64,000 bases of DNA from Haliclystus octoradiatus (lineage: Eukaryota > Cnidaria > Staurozoa > Stauromedusae > Haliclystidae), in the NCBI GenBank assembly GCA_916610825.1, contig OU744453.1:5493845-5557844 (forward strand). The letters are read 5' to 3'. Below are positions 42,401 through 52,287 of the stretch, one piece after another. The notes under the pieces were generated by a model. It did not search any database. It was not told the DNA's origin and saw only the letters and a list, made by a program, of their open reading frames with translations. Numbering within the stretch: position 1 is the first letter of the stretch; every line of letters begins with the position of its first letter. Made by a program: the position numbers and the translations under genes.

Positions 42401-42822
42401 CATTCAGAGTTACACATTCAGCATTCAGTAATTTTCATTCAGCATTCAGAGTTACTCATTCAGCATTCAGTAATTTTCATTCAGCATTCAGAGTTACTCA
42501 TTCAGCATTCAGAGTTACACATTCAGCATTCAGTAATTTTCATTCAGCGTTCAGAGTTACACATTCAGCGTTCAGTAATTTTCATTCAGCGTTCAGAGTT
42601 ACACATTCAGCATTCAGTAATTTTCATTCAGCATTCAGAGTTACTCATTCAGCATTCAGAGTTACACATTCAGCATTCAGTAATTTTCATTCAGCGTTCA
42701 GAGTTACACATTCAGCGTTCAGTAATTTTCATTCAGCGTTCAGAGTTACACATTCAGCATGCAGTAATTTTCATTCAGCATTCAGAGTTACACATTCAGC
42801 ATTCAGTAATTTTCATTCAGCG
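18400..42822. repeat. Satellite domain 3: A'-A-B-A-B (105 bp) units with nested block duplications
   Basis: The TACTCA monomer returns and the commonest repeat is A'-A-B-A-B (105 bp). Its first part copies domain 1: the GCGCTC variant at 19,526 and the 2-bp deletion at 20,190 are 664 bp apart, as at 4,679/5,343, an offset of 14,847 bp (707 x 21). Other markers are an extra 7-bp heptad at about 21,711, 22,497, 23,805 and 24,592; TTCCGCATTCAG at 27,971, 30,743 and 32,381 (spacings 2,772 and 1,638, both multiples of 21); and TTAAGCG at about 33,955 and 35,152. Confidence 0.78.
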
Positions 42823-43485
42823 ACTGAAGGCATTTAGTCGAAACCGACTAGGGTACTATTCGATGATCTGCATTCTGATTGGTTGCTCAATCGTTCACTA
42901 TTTTCTCATAGTAAACGCTGGCAAGTTCCCTCGCAAAATTCTAAAGTAAACAAGCGATTCGCAAATGTTTTTGAATCAAATTTCATACGAATTGCGAGAG
43001 TAAATTATAATTTCCGTCCCAGAGAAAACAAAACAAGTAACAAAATACGAGATGAAGTTGTTCTATGGTAAGCTATGCATATACAATTTTTTAATCTTAT
43101 TTAACAATATTCTCGCCACTTCCCGCTACTTTATTGTAGCTATAAACTAGTCCGCTAGTCAGCTGAAGTTTATAAACAACAAACTTTTATACTACAAACT
43201 GCAAACATTTATGTATTTTAGATACTCAATAGTTACCCTCTCAAGTTTGCTATTTTGTGGGGCTGTATTTTGTAGCCAGTATTAATATCCAACTGTTTTG
43301 TTTTAAAAATTAAATCTGAATCAAGTCGAATTAAAATTCATCCTCCAAATCACGACGCTGCAGTCGTAATGGATGCCTTTGATTGACGTTTGTATTTAAA
43401 ATTAATTATGCGAAGAGCTAATAAATAGTTGGAGTTTATTTCTTTTGATATGTTTTGCTTGTACCACTAGTTGGTATCTACTAAA
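42823..43485. other. Array flank with a hairpin and a possible promoter or first exon
   Basis: Unique sequence starts directly after the last monomer. TAGTCG and CGACTA (42,835-42,850) form a 6-bp hairpin with an AAAC loop. An ATTGG (inverted CCAAT box) sits at about 42,876. An ATG at 43,052 followed by five codons and a GTAAGC donor after 43,067 could be a first coding exon (M-K-L-F-Y-G). There is no matching downstream exon I can name, so this is only a possibility. The rest is AT-rich without visible coding signal. Confidence 0.2.
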
Positions 43486-43591
43486 ACAATTAGACAATTC
43501 GCCCTTGTTGTCTACCGTCTTGAATAGTCACACCTCGGAGGACCTCGGTGACTATTTGACGGTAGCCAACTCGGGCTCGTTGTCTAATTGT
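43486..43591. mobile_element. Foldback MITE, 106 bp
   Basis: The two halves are near-perfect inverted repeats: the left begins ACAATTAGACAA, the right ends TTGTCTAATTGT, and the arms continue to a centre near CTCGGAGGACC. TAAA flanks both ends and may be the target duplication. There is no coding capacity. The superfamily is not clear from the ends. Confidence 0.75.
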
Positions 43592-45124
43592 TAAATAGAG
43601 TATTCCAGTGAATTGAATTGTAATTTATTGGATTTCAGTTCACTCCTCAACGAAAGTGACTGTTGACAGCCTGGTTTTCAAAATATTGATATTGAATTAA
43701 TGCTCATGTGAGAAACATAGAAAGCTGCACAGCACTTGCAAATTTTGTAATCCACTACTCATCATTTCTTTTAGCATAATCCTACAGTGAAACCTTTATA
43801 TTACAGCTAGCTATGAGAGGTAGATAATTCGACCACTATGTGCAGGTGGACTTATAAACAAGGTTGATTCAATACATTACAAGAGTGACCTTTTAGAAAA
43901 CGCGTCCACAGTATGGAGGTGTGACTGTTATTTATAACAGGATTGATTAAGTAGACCTAGAGCTCGCTTACCCATTCATCTGTAGCTCTTAATTACGACC
44001 CTACAGTTATCAGGTATATATCACACATCGCAGATTGTAAAAATAATTCTAGGTCAGCTGGACGGCTGTGGCTTGTTTGTGACGCTTTGAGGGTTTTTAT
44101 GACTTATGATAGGCTGTTGTATTGTATCGTGGTTTGCGAAATTGATATTCATTTTTGTGATCTGTGATTAAAATGATGGAGTTGTATCATGAAATCAGAA
44201 AATGTATGACAAATGTATGGTTTGGTGACGCACCAACAGTTGACATACTTTTAGGTTTAAAATGATATGTTGTTATTTTTGAACAAGCAATTATACTAAA
44301 TTTAATTAAACAAGCAAGAATGAGCTATCAAAATATTTTGATTAATTAAAATTACCATTGAACTGTTTCTTTGTCACATATGTGATGTACTTGATGTACA
44401 CAAAGAGCCAAATTCTCAGAATTTAAAAATAATCATCAAAAACTTCATATACTAATTCCCTCAAATATCAAGCGTGAGTGTCAAGAAGGTCTGAATATTT
44501 TTTCACATATACATCAACGCATATTAAACATGTTTAAAAGCGAACACATTATATATTCATTTGGAAATAATCACTGGGGAATTAATTTTTCAATTATTTC
44601 TAGTAAAAAATCTTTCAAATTTATTTCTAAAATATGTCGCCGCAATCGAGCAAAATCCTGCGATTTGATTAGTTGGTTCATGTGTTAGGAAATTTTAGGA
44701 TAAACGTTTTTCAATAATGATTGTTGAACTTTGACAATAAAAGCTGTTTCTATATAACAAAGACTAACATTTTTGAGGTTTTGATTTCATCAGATTGAAT
44801 TGAATTGAAATTGAATTATAAATCATAATTCAAAATTCGAAAAATCTTCACCAACATAAAGAAACTTGCCCCTGTTCATGAACAGTTTTATGAAAATTGG
44901 GGCCCTTTAACGTCCATGAGATGTTCATGATCTCTGGAAATGATTTTTGCATGGGTGGTTATGGAATGCGTTAAATTTTAGAAAGGGGTTACCACACACT
45001 TGCTAATGCTGGTATTCTTATTTACAGTTTACCACACACACTTGGAAAAGTTGAAAGACAAGTGAAGTGTTGAAAGCTTGTGCCTTCTGAAAGTGTGCAG
45101 ATGTTTACGTCTTTGAGTAGATAC
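43592..45124. other. Non-coding AT-rich stretch with degenerate dispersed repeats
   Basis: No convincing gene. Around 43,800-43,960 there is a degenerate repeat (GAGTGACC ... GTGACTGTTAT ... ACAGGATTGA) that recurs at about 47,345-47,415. Around 44,870-44,950 there is a TTCATGAA-rich repeat resembling 51,840-51,990. Both look like old mobile-element remnants of unknown family. Confidence 0.5.
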
Positions 45125-45224
45125 CTCAACCAATTTGAGTTCAATTTCCGAGTTTAATGTCTTAAATTGATAGTATTCTTCCAGGAATTGTAGTCTAGTC
45201 AGTCCATTTATTGCTGCCTTGATT
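45125..45224 (-). CDS. Possible internal coding exon, unrecognised
   Basis: Minus-strand 100-bp segment with a good acceptor (a T/C-rich run ending AATTAG at 45,225) and a donor GAG|GTATCT at 45,125/45,124. Between them one frame is open: IKAAINGLTRLQFLEEYY, then QFKTLNSEIELKLVE. Its amphipathic, Leu/Glu/Lys-rich composition looks more like protein than the surrounding DNA and may form a helix. It would enter in phase 2 and leave in phase 0. It lies downstream of the JmjC exon on the same strand, but that exon ends in phase 0, so the two cannot be joined directly. I do not recognise the family, and chance splice-like borders are possible. Confidence 0.3.
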
Positions 45225-45901
45225 CTAATTGAATGGAACAAAGCGAAAAATTAATTTTCCGCAGAACAACTTCATTGTTTTTCAAATATTTTGAAAATAT
45301 GGGGGGGCTCTCGTATTCCTTGTAATTATTAGCAAAATGCAGTAATAAACATTACCATTATTTGTTTGCTTTTATGAATGGGAGTAAAATACATGAAGTC
45401 TACAAAGAAGAATTTTTGTAAAAAAGCTACATTCTGTAAATTTCCAACAACGTTTTTGTAAATGAAGTTTCAATTTAAGAATTTTGTTCATCTTTAAAAT
45501 CTTTGCATTTTCCAACAAATGCTTAGTTGCTTATGCTAGTGACTGTTTTTAGCATTTGTTTGAAATGTGAAATCTTAAAACCTATATTCTTGAAATTTAA
45601 AAATCTTTGGATTATTTGTACAGTTTGAAAAAATAATTTAACTATACATTCATGCAGTGACACATTCAAAATAGCTAAAATTTCATAATCAAGTTTGTTG
45701 ATATTGCGGAAAGTTGTTTGAATCTTGAATTAATGATTCAAAATTAAATTTAAATTCCATGTTTTTATTTACTATATTGTCCTTGACTCAAATTAAAGCT
45801 GCAAAACGTTAGTATTTCTTAAATAGAGATAGCTTTGTTGATATTATCTCTATAGTAATATATTGCAGTTTCTGATCTTTCTATCTTCTTCAGCTTTGAG
45901 C
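45225..45901. other. Non-coding AT-rich stretch
   Basis: Very AT-rich sequence with short homopolymer runs (a G7 run at about 45,301). No open frame of note, no RNA gene, and no repeat ends that I can define. Confidence 0.5.
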
Positions 45902-45909
45902 ATCTTATC

Positions 45910-47302
45910 CAGTGTTGTAAATACTCATTACTAAAGTAACGCTTTACTCGTTTCTCGTTACTTTTGGAGTAATTTTAAGAGTAATTAGTTACTTTTTCGA
46001 GGAAAGTAATAAGTAATCTAATTGATTATTTTTTGAAGTAACAAGTATTATTTGAGAGCAAGTAATTGATGTTACTTTACAAAATTACTTTCCAAGACAC
46101 CGGGAAGAAAAACCAAAGATATTAAATCAACAAAGCGTTGTGTAGGCCTACCATTTTAAGTGTGGTTTGTGTGAGACAAATTATGTCGGTTTTACTTGCC
46201 GGCATCTACACGAAGGCGTTACAGAACATCAAAGACAATCTTCTACAATTGGTCAACATTTTAAAAATGCAGACTGTCTCGCCCCTAAGGACATCAATGA
46301 TCAATTTTCAATTCTACGCAGTTGGAGAGACAAAATTGATTGTTTGGTTTATGAAATGATTTTCATTAGAGAACTGAAACCTTGCCTTAATGGACAATCC
46401 AATCTGATTCTATTACATCATCCCCAATGATGCATTTTATATTAGCTATTTATATTGTAAAAAAACTATAAATTAGATAAATTCTTAAACTTATATTTAA
46501 CTTGAAAACGGGCTTAGTAGAGAACCCAAAACGTTGTTCGTTATTAATAAATATATTTGCTGTTAGCTATTGCGTCAAATCATTATCGAAGAAGACTCTT
46601 ATTGAACTTTACATAATCGGCTTAATAAATTTTGATTTTATGTTCTGTTCATTCACTACACTTATGTTTTTCCCCTGATAGCGGCAGATAAATGACAGGA
46701 AAGGCGGCAGATGATCAACACATAGTCTCATTCTGAAACTCGAAACCACAATAGAAAACTCTATTTCAACTCTTCCGTAAATCTCGCCGCGTCTTCCGTG
46801 TTCCGCGTTTAAGACCTGCCGGTCATTTATTATTTGAGTGAGTTTCTAAAATTGAGAAGATGATGTAAAATTTAAGGCTATATGAATAGTTGATCCGACA
46901 AAAATAAACCATTTTGATGAATCAAATGAAACCATTTATTTGGCAACTTTATTAAAAAGTTTTCAAGGTCAATTTATCTTCTGCTGCAGTCGCCAGTATT
47001 AAATTAATATTATTAAATCGATTTCTCTTCTTCATAAGAAAACAAGATGGCCGCCATGATTGTCAAAACAAGACATGTTGTTATCGAAAGGGAGGCAACA
47101 TCTTTAGTTTCTTGTTTTGTTTCACAAGTTAAAGTAATCATGCAGTAATTAGTAATTAATTACTTTTTTCGGGAAAGTAGTTAGTAATTGTAATCAATTA
47201 CTTTTTAGGCTGATGTAATTAGTAATGTAATTAGTTACTTTTGAGGAAAAGTAATTTGTAATGTAAAATTATTACTTTTAAAAAGTAATCCTCACATCAC
47301 TG
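45910..47302. mobile_element. Non-autonomous hAT-type DNA transposon, 1,393 bp
   Basis: The left end is CAGTGTTGTAAATACTC and the reverse complement of the right end is CAGTGATGTGAGGATTAC, giving short imperfect terminal inverted repeats of the CAGTG type known from hAT elements. ATCTTATC is duplicated exactly on both sides (45,902-45,909 and 47,303-47,310), the 8-bp target duplication expected for hAT. The subterminal regions are packed with AGTAATTA/TTACTTTT-like motifs typical of the family. No transposase frame is present. A Penelope-like fragment lies inside it. The intact duplication argues for a fairly recent insertion. Confidence 0.88.
46110..46560 (+). mobile_element. Penelope-like retroelement fragment with GIY-YIG endonuclease end
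   Basis: A frame running to the stop at 46,428-46,430 reads CGLCETNYVGFTCRHLHE, then VTEHQRQSSTIGQHFKN, then a tail with DCLVYEMIFIRELKPCLN. This is the C-terminal GIY-YIG endonuclease of Penelope-like elements: the CxxC that starts the zinc-finger part, YVGFT, R-x-x-x-H, and the glutamate of VYEM. Downstream AACGTTGTTCGTTATTAATAAA resembles the usual 3' region of such elements. The reverse transcriptase is missing, so this is a 5'-truncated dead copy. It sits inside the hAT element, either inserted into it or carried as its filler. Confidence 0.8.
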
Positions 47303-47310
47303 ATCTTATC

Positions 47311-47427
47311 AATTAGTGATTCAATAGAAATACTATGTTAGACATTGCAAGAGTGACCACTATAGACAGGTGGCCAGTGTATAGAGGTGACCGTTATAAC
47401 AGGTTTGACTATATAATGATTTTTGGA
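47311..47427. repeat. Degenerate dispersed repeat
   Basis: The stretch CAAGAGTGACCACTATAGAC and the following GTGACCGTTATAACAGG resemble 43,870-43,950. It is short, without ends or coding capacity. The family is unknown. Confidence 0.4.
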
Positions 47428-47437
47428 GGTTTAAATG

Positions 47438-48733
47438 GGTGGGTGTAAAATACCGACCCGCCGATCACACAGACCAGATTGATTTAATCTAGAATTTCCG
47501 GGTTGACATGACGAATACTTCACGGCGTTGTACAGAATATTTTGTAAGAACTTTCTGCTGAAGATTTATAAATTTTCCTCAATTGGTATGTTCTCCGTCA
47601 AATTAGTTCTTCCAATTTGTTCAGCTCAACAATTCAACTGGGAAAGCATTGACACAATTATGGCATGGCACGCACATCAATCCACGCTGTTTATGTTTCG
47701 TAGTAATACATATTTACAAGATGTGTATTGTTATTATTCCTGTTATTGTTATGTGGAACCTTGACTGTAAATTTCATGTAAATTTAAACAATTATTCAAG
47801 TTTTAAAAAATGTGCTTTACTTAATTTTCTGTATTCTTTCCTTTACTTTAGTACCAACGTTATAATATTATACCGTAAATGCTCAAGTATCGTCCTTGTT
47901 CACCTTTGCATCGGGTCTAGCGTGAGACCAACAAGACCTGGACGGTCTGGACCACAATATTCAAAGCTCAAGTCCAGATCAAGGTATGGTCCAGGTCTTG
48001 ATTGTATCCAGCTAGTCCCGAAGCAAAGGTAAACATAGACATTACTTGAGTTGTAGCGTAACGGTATAATATTATAACGTTGGCACTAAAGTAAAGGAAA
48101 GAATACTAAGTAAAGCACATGTTTTAAAAGTTGAATAATTGTTTAAATCTACATGCCAATCTACAATCAAGGTTCCACATAACAATAACAGGAATAATAA
48201 CAATCCACATCTCGTAAATATGTATAATACTACGAAACATTTAAACAACGTGGATTGATGTGCGTGCCATAATTGCATAATTGTGTCGATGCTTTCCCAG
48301 TTAAATTGTTTAGCTGAACAAATTGGAAGAATGAATTAGACGGAGAACATACCTATTAAAGAAAATTTATAAATCTTCAGGACTTCAGCAGACTTCAGCA
48401 GACATTGTATTTAATTTATTCGCAAGATAATAAATAATGAAGCAAAAGTTGCACTTGCACGGACTGTCGGACGAATGTGTACATTCCCATCAAAATCACA
48501 TACAGTATGGCTTTGAAGTTTCAATTCTAGCCTATTCATGCTTTGAGGGTCACTAAATATGAAGCTTATCACACTTATCGGTCATATTTATTAGAGAAAT
48601 AATAAATATCGTACATAAAAAATATTCTATACAACCCCGTGAAGTATTCGTCATGTCAACCCGGAAATTCTAGATTAAATCAATCTGGTCTGTGTGGTTG
48701 GTGAGTCGGCGGGTCGGTATTTTACACCCACCG
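47438..48733. mobile_element. Mutator-like foldback element, ~1.3 kb palindrome
   Basis: Almost the whole element is one inverted repeat centred near 47,970. The left end begins GGTGGGTGTAAAATACCG and the right end is its reverse complement. The arms stay alignable through the ATTTATAAATTTTCC, GGAACCTTGA and CAAGACCTGG segments to the centre. The left arm lacks about 230 bp present on the right (around 48,385-48,620). GGTTTAAATG occurs on both sides (47,428-47,437 and 48,734-48,743), a 9-10-bp target duplication. Long terminal inverted repeats plus a 9-10-bp duplication are typical of Mutator-like elements. Short open frames inside are mirror images of each other and I do not consider them genes. 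Confidence 0.8.
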
Positions 48734-48743
48734 GGTTTAAATG

Positions 48744-49588
48744 CTAGCAGATTCTGAGATTCTAAACTTTCGTATATCAAAAAGTGTATCTACAGACCTT
48801 CTAATCTCATATAAGGTAATAACCATGACATTACAAATAGCTGTCAGATTTATACTGGAATATTGGACACTTTGTGTATAAAAATGTCATAGGGAATGTC
48901 ATGTTTGAGCGTTATAGCAATATTAAAGTATGTTTGAACCTCAAAGTTTTCTCCAAAATATATTGCCCAAGCCATGACTTGAATGATCAAAGGTTGAAAA
49001 ATTCAGAAATAATAGGAGTATGATTCAGTAAGTTTTTGAAACTTCAAAGATCTCCTATCTACCAGTGTCTGTAACTTGCGTGCATGCATGATGCGGTATT
49101 GTTCACAAAGCCTTTAGTCCTTTGAAAAAAAGTTATGTATAACTTAAAGGTTCTGAATAAACGATGATGATGATGATGATGATTTAATAATTTATCAATA
49201 TTTGATAACGTCTGCCGCATAAGTTTCTAAGAAATGATGTTTATATTACGATGTTCTGTCAGGGCTGAACTTAGCAATCATTGTTGTTTTGTAGGCTATT
49301 TGATTAGGAAATTTGTAAACAAAATAAAAAGAAGTCTTTAAAAGAAATAAACCTACATGAGAATAATCAACTTGATATTGGAACAGTAGGCCCTATCTAC
49401 AAAGTTCTAGCATCTGCAAAAAGCTGACAAATGTAAGCTGAAGACGTAGTCGAGGATGTGATAGATTATGACAAACTTACTGAAAAACAACACAGCAAGC
49501 ATGCACGAAAGTTATAGACACCAGCCATTTACGCATAAATACACTCAATTTTGGCATTCGACTGCCCATAAATCCTGAATAAAAAAAA
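48744..49588. other. Non-coding stretch, probable intron of the JmjC gene, with (GAT)7
   Basis: No exon recognised on either strand. A perfect (GAT)7 microsatellite lies at 49,163-49,183. I looked here for the missing JmjC 3' exon (a Gly-Asp/Glu, F-I-P, W-W/F-H block) and did not find it. Confidence 0.55.
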
Positions 49589-49651
49589 TTACAATGTGGT
49601 TGACACCCAAAAATACATTATTTCAAATTTGATAATAAGGTTAATACTAAC

Positions 49652-50326
49652 CTCAAAGTGATTTGCGTATTTATGCATTGGAAATAATTCATAGTTTGGA
49701 TTATCACAGTCAATTTGAGATTGAACAGTTTTCCCTTTAGATCCAAGTGGATTAGGATACATAGATTTTTCATCACATCCATATAAACGAACAACCTTTT
49801 GGCCCTTTATAACGATTAGTAAATTATCATCTGGGTCAATGTGACAAAACTCATAATGACCAGCACGTGCAATCCATAAATATGGTCCACCGTGAAGCTT
49901 TCCAATAAGTGGTGGGATCACAATCTCAGGTAAAAGTTGTGGAAAAGATTGTTTCATATTTTGAACAGCTAAATAACGGTCTAATGATTTTTTTGCTTTG
50001 CTTGTAACATTTTCAATATATTCTCCAAACTTCATAGTCTCCACTTGATATTTTTTACCAACTTTATATTGTTCTGAGGATGTATTTTTCCGAACATAAA
50101 CATCATTTGTTCCCACTTTTTCCTTCAAGTTCTCAAACGTCCATGACATTGCTGGCCATTTCTTGGCAAATCCTCGAAGGACAACTGGTCTGCCACAGCT
50201 TAAATAATCTTCATTAAACTTTTCAACATTTATATCACACACAATATCAATCACTGAAGGAGAATCAAAGCAGCTTAAGTTATCTGCAATAGTAGTATCG
50301 CTACAGTTGCCTTTCTTGTCAGCCAT
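49652..50326 (-). CDS. JmjC/cupin-like 2-oxoglutarate oxygenase, first coding exon (225 codons)
   Basis: The ATG at 50,326 has a good context (ACAAAATGG). The frame runs 225 codons to E225, where GAG|GTTAGT gives a phase 0 donor. Beyond it the frame continues only into intron sequence. The N-terminal part has the usual cupin-8 block RPVVLRGFAKKWPAMSW (residues 46-62). Residues 147-182 give the first metal site: GGPYLWIARAGHYEFCHIDP with H162 and D164 as the HxD iron ligands, then DNLLIVIKGQKVVRLYG. QIDCDNPNYELFP (204-216) matches the segment before the second half of the barrel in JMJD5/KDM8 and TYW5. The family needs a distal iron-binding histidine, which would be in the next exon. Such enzymes hydroxylate proteins or RNA using Fe(II) and 2-oxoglutarate. 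I cannot decide between JMJD5-, JMJD7-, TYW5- or HSPBAP1-like members. Confidence 0.9.
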
Positions 50327-50329
50327 TTT

Positions 50330-51004
50330 GTCGAATTGAAAATGAGGTAAATATGGGAGCCTCTCAGACCCTGATTAAAGGGTTGATATTTTTCAGACGA
50401 AAATAATATATAACTATTGATAACTTCTCTCAAATATACAATCTGTATAATGCGTATCGTACAATGGAGATATAGAAGAAACAAGCCAAATCCATAGACA
50501 ATGTGACTATCAGGGTGGTTATTGAAAAAAGTCTAGAATTATTCACCCGCGACAATCCTTAATTGATTATTTAATTGACTATATACAATCTCTTTCGAAG
50601 TTTTTGAGAAGAGAATGTTTTGAACATGGATACACACATTGATTATAATTATTAGTATATATAAAAGCAAATATCACAACAGTTTTGGTATGATTATATT
50701 ATAACTTCACCCTATTCGTCTCCAAATCACATTACTGGTAAGGGTGATCCTGAATCTTGAATCAATATGTAGAGTAAGATGATTTTATGCTACTAAATTT
50801 CCTGAAATCTCCCCAGTCTTTCAGATTGGAATTAGCAGGCAGTGATTTACATTTAAAGGGATACGTGATTACAAACGGAAGCTTTACAGTTAACAAAGGA
50901 AATACATTATTATAAACAATAGGCATAGAACAATCCACTACAGACTTGCACAACAACGAGACTAGATACGGATCATGCTAGCGATTAAACAACTTTTTGA
51001 GATG
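50330..51004. other. Upstream region of the JmjC gene, no further gene seen
   Basis: This presumably holds the 5' UTR and promoter of the minus-strand JmjC gene. It is AT-rich with no distinctive TATA or CpG cluster. Short open frames here look like chance. Confidence 0.4.
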
Positions 51005-51014
51005 GATACAAATT

Positions 51015-51385
51015 AAAAGTAATGTGGACGGTGTCGCCCTACCGAAGGCACCCGTACCACTCCTCTATTTCTAGAGAAGTGGCTCTTTTCGCTAAGAGCA
51101 ATGATGTTAAACGCTCCTTAGATCTCAGCCGCGACACTGCAGATCAATTTCAACAGATTTCATGGCAGATAGGCCTTGATTATCAATGCGCAACGATGCG
51201 CCGCAGCTACTCACAATGCAATTCCTTCTGAACCATTCCATCCGCCATCCTTAGATGGTACTCATTTGATGTTTCAGATAAAGTTAAGGCTGAGTTGACC
51301 TGAGGGGGATTTGAACCACAGTCGATCAGATATGATACGATCTGAAGTTCGGTTGCTCTGCCAACTGAGCTAATCACCCCTAAAT
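51015..51385 (-). mobile_element. tRNA-derived SINE, full length, with 10-bp target duplication
   Basis: Read on the minus strand it starts GGGGTGATTAGCTCAGTTGG, with an A box (TAGCTCAGTTGG) and a B box (GGTTCAAATCC), the internal Pol III promoter of tRNA-derived SINEs. The body contains GATGGCGGATGG, GAATTGCATTGTGAGTAGC and TCTGCAGTGTCGCGGC, and ends ACACCGTCCACATTAC plus a short T tail. GATACAAATT is duplicated exactly at 51,005-51,014 and 51,386-51,395, so the borders are firm and the insertion fairly recent. The same family occurs at 53,501 and 58,863. No protein is encoded. Confidence 0.92.
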
Positions 51386-51395
51386 GATACAAATT

Positions 51396-52287
51396 CATTA
51401 ATTTAAAAATGACTCATTGGACATGTCTTTTTCTCATGATTTCGTTTATTTATACACTCAGCAAGTATTCGCAAGTACCTCTCACTGGCGTTTAGCCGTC
51501 CCATAAATGAATGTCGCTCATCAATATGAAAGTCATTTGTGTTTTAATAGGTTAAAAAGTTGAACCCTTGCAAATGAGCTGATAATCAAAGAATACAGAT
51601 ACCGTTTACTTCTTAAATATTATATGCAATGTTGTTACGTACATACCAGCATTATCGATTGATGAAGATGAGGCGGGACAATTCCACTTGGAATATCTTT
51701 CAGATCATTAAATATGGGCTATTTTCTATCAGAAGAGAAGACAAAATCGAAATATCATTTGCATCCTTTTCTATTTTCGCATTTGAAATCTCTTTAGTTT
51801 TTACCTTGTTGATGTTATGAAGAAAAGCAGGCCATTTAAGATTCATGAAGTGTTCATTAGGGGGTTCATGAACAGTTCGTGAAAATGTTCATGAAAAGTT
51901 TCATAATAAGGTCATCATGAAAAACAGGCAATTTAATCTTCATGTCTATTTAAGGTCGTAGAGGGCTCATGATCCCAGTGGTTTTTTTCTCTGGTGTACG
52001 AATAACATGCAGATCAGCAATAAAAATTTCCCAAAGAGAGGTATATCAGTTTAATTTTGAAATGTATTATAAATAAATGAAATAAGCCTTAACAGTTTTT
52101 TGCCAGAAATAATCACACTTTTATTTAATAAGATTGAATTGTATCACAATAAATCAATGGCGGCTCCGTATAAATCTTTGTATTCATTGAAAACGTGAAG
52201 TAGAATTAGCAAACGCATCTTTATTTGGAAAAGAGCTCAACTTGTTATCAATGACAATGTGTTCAAAACAAGTATCAAAAGCTGGTT
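51396..52287. other. Non-coding stretch with TTCATGAA-rich repeat
   Basis: At about 51,840-51,990 several TTCATGAA and GTTCATGAAC palindromes occur between GGCCATTTAAGATTCATG and GGCAATTTAATCTTCATG, which suggests an old element. An open frame at 51,629-51,820 has no recognisable similarity and I do not call it. Confidence 0.4.

Larger units (their letters stand above)
1..42822. repeat. Giant 21/42-bp satellite array (window-truncated on the left)
   Basis: About 42.8 kb made almost only of two 21-bp monomers, roughly 2,040 in total. Type A begins TTCAGAGTTACACA, type B begins TTCAGTAATTTTCA, and both end in the heptad TTCAGCN. A common A variant has TACTCA for TACACA, and a common B variant has TAGTTTT. 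The usual order is A-B (42 bp), with A'-A-B trimers (63 bp) in many stretches. Monomers differ mainly at the last base (GCA, GCG, GCT) and a few sites, so homogenisation looks recent. No other sequence interrupts the array and it ends abruptly at about 42,822. Open frames on the plus strand encode FRVTHSA/FSNFHSA heptapeptides, but they are a by-product of a unit length divisible by three: they start at GTG or TTG, not ATG, and have no flanking gene structure. The reverse strand has TGA in every frame. Confidence 0.97.

Noticed and set aside
1-42822. CRISPR-like or telomere-like reading of the array
   Set aside because: There are no unique spacers, and the heptad TTCAGCA is not a known telomere repeat. 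The array is continuous and lies inside a longer sequence.
42883-43071. Open frame beside the array
   Set aside because: The 62 residues show no family similarity. I kept only the weak note on a possible first exon.
47528-48278. Open frames in the 1.3-kb palindrome
   Set aside because: Frames on the two strands are mirror images of the inverted repeat arms and match no protein I know.
51340-51381. A functional tRNA gene
   Set aside because: A and B boxes are present, but the anticodon and acceptor arms do not fold as a normal tRNA and the sequence continues into the SINE body.
51022-51398. Open frames on both strands at this position
   Set aside because: They lie wholly within a tRNA-derived SINE.
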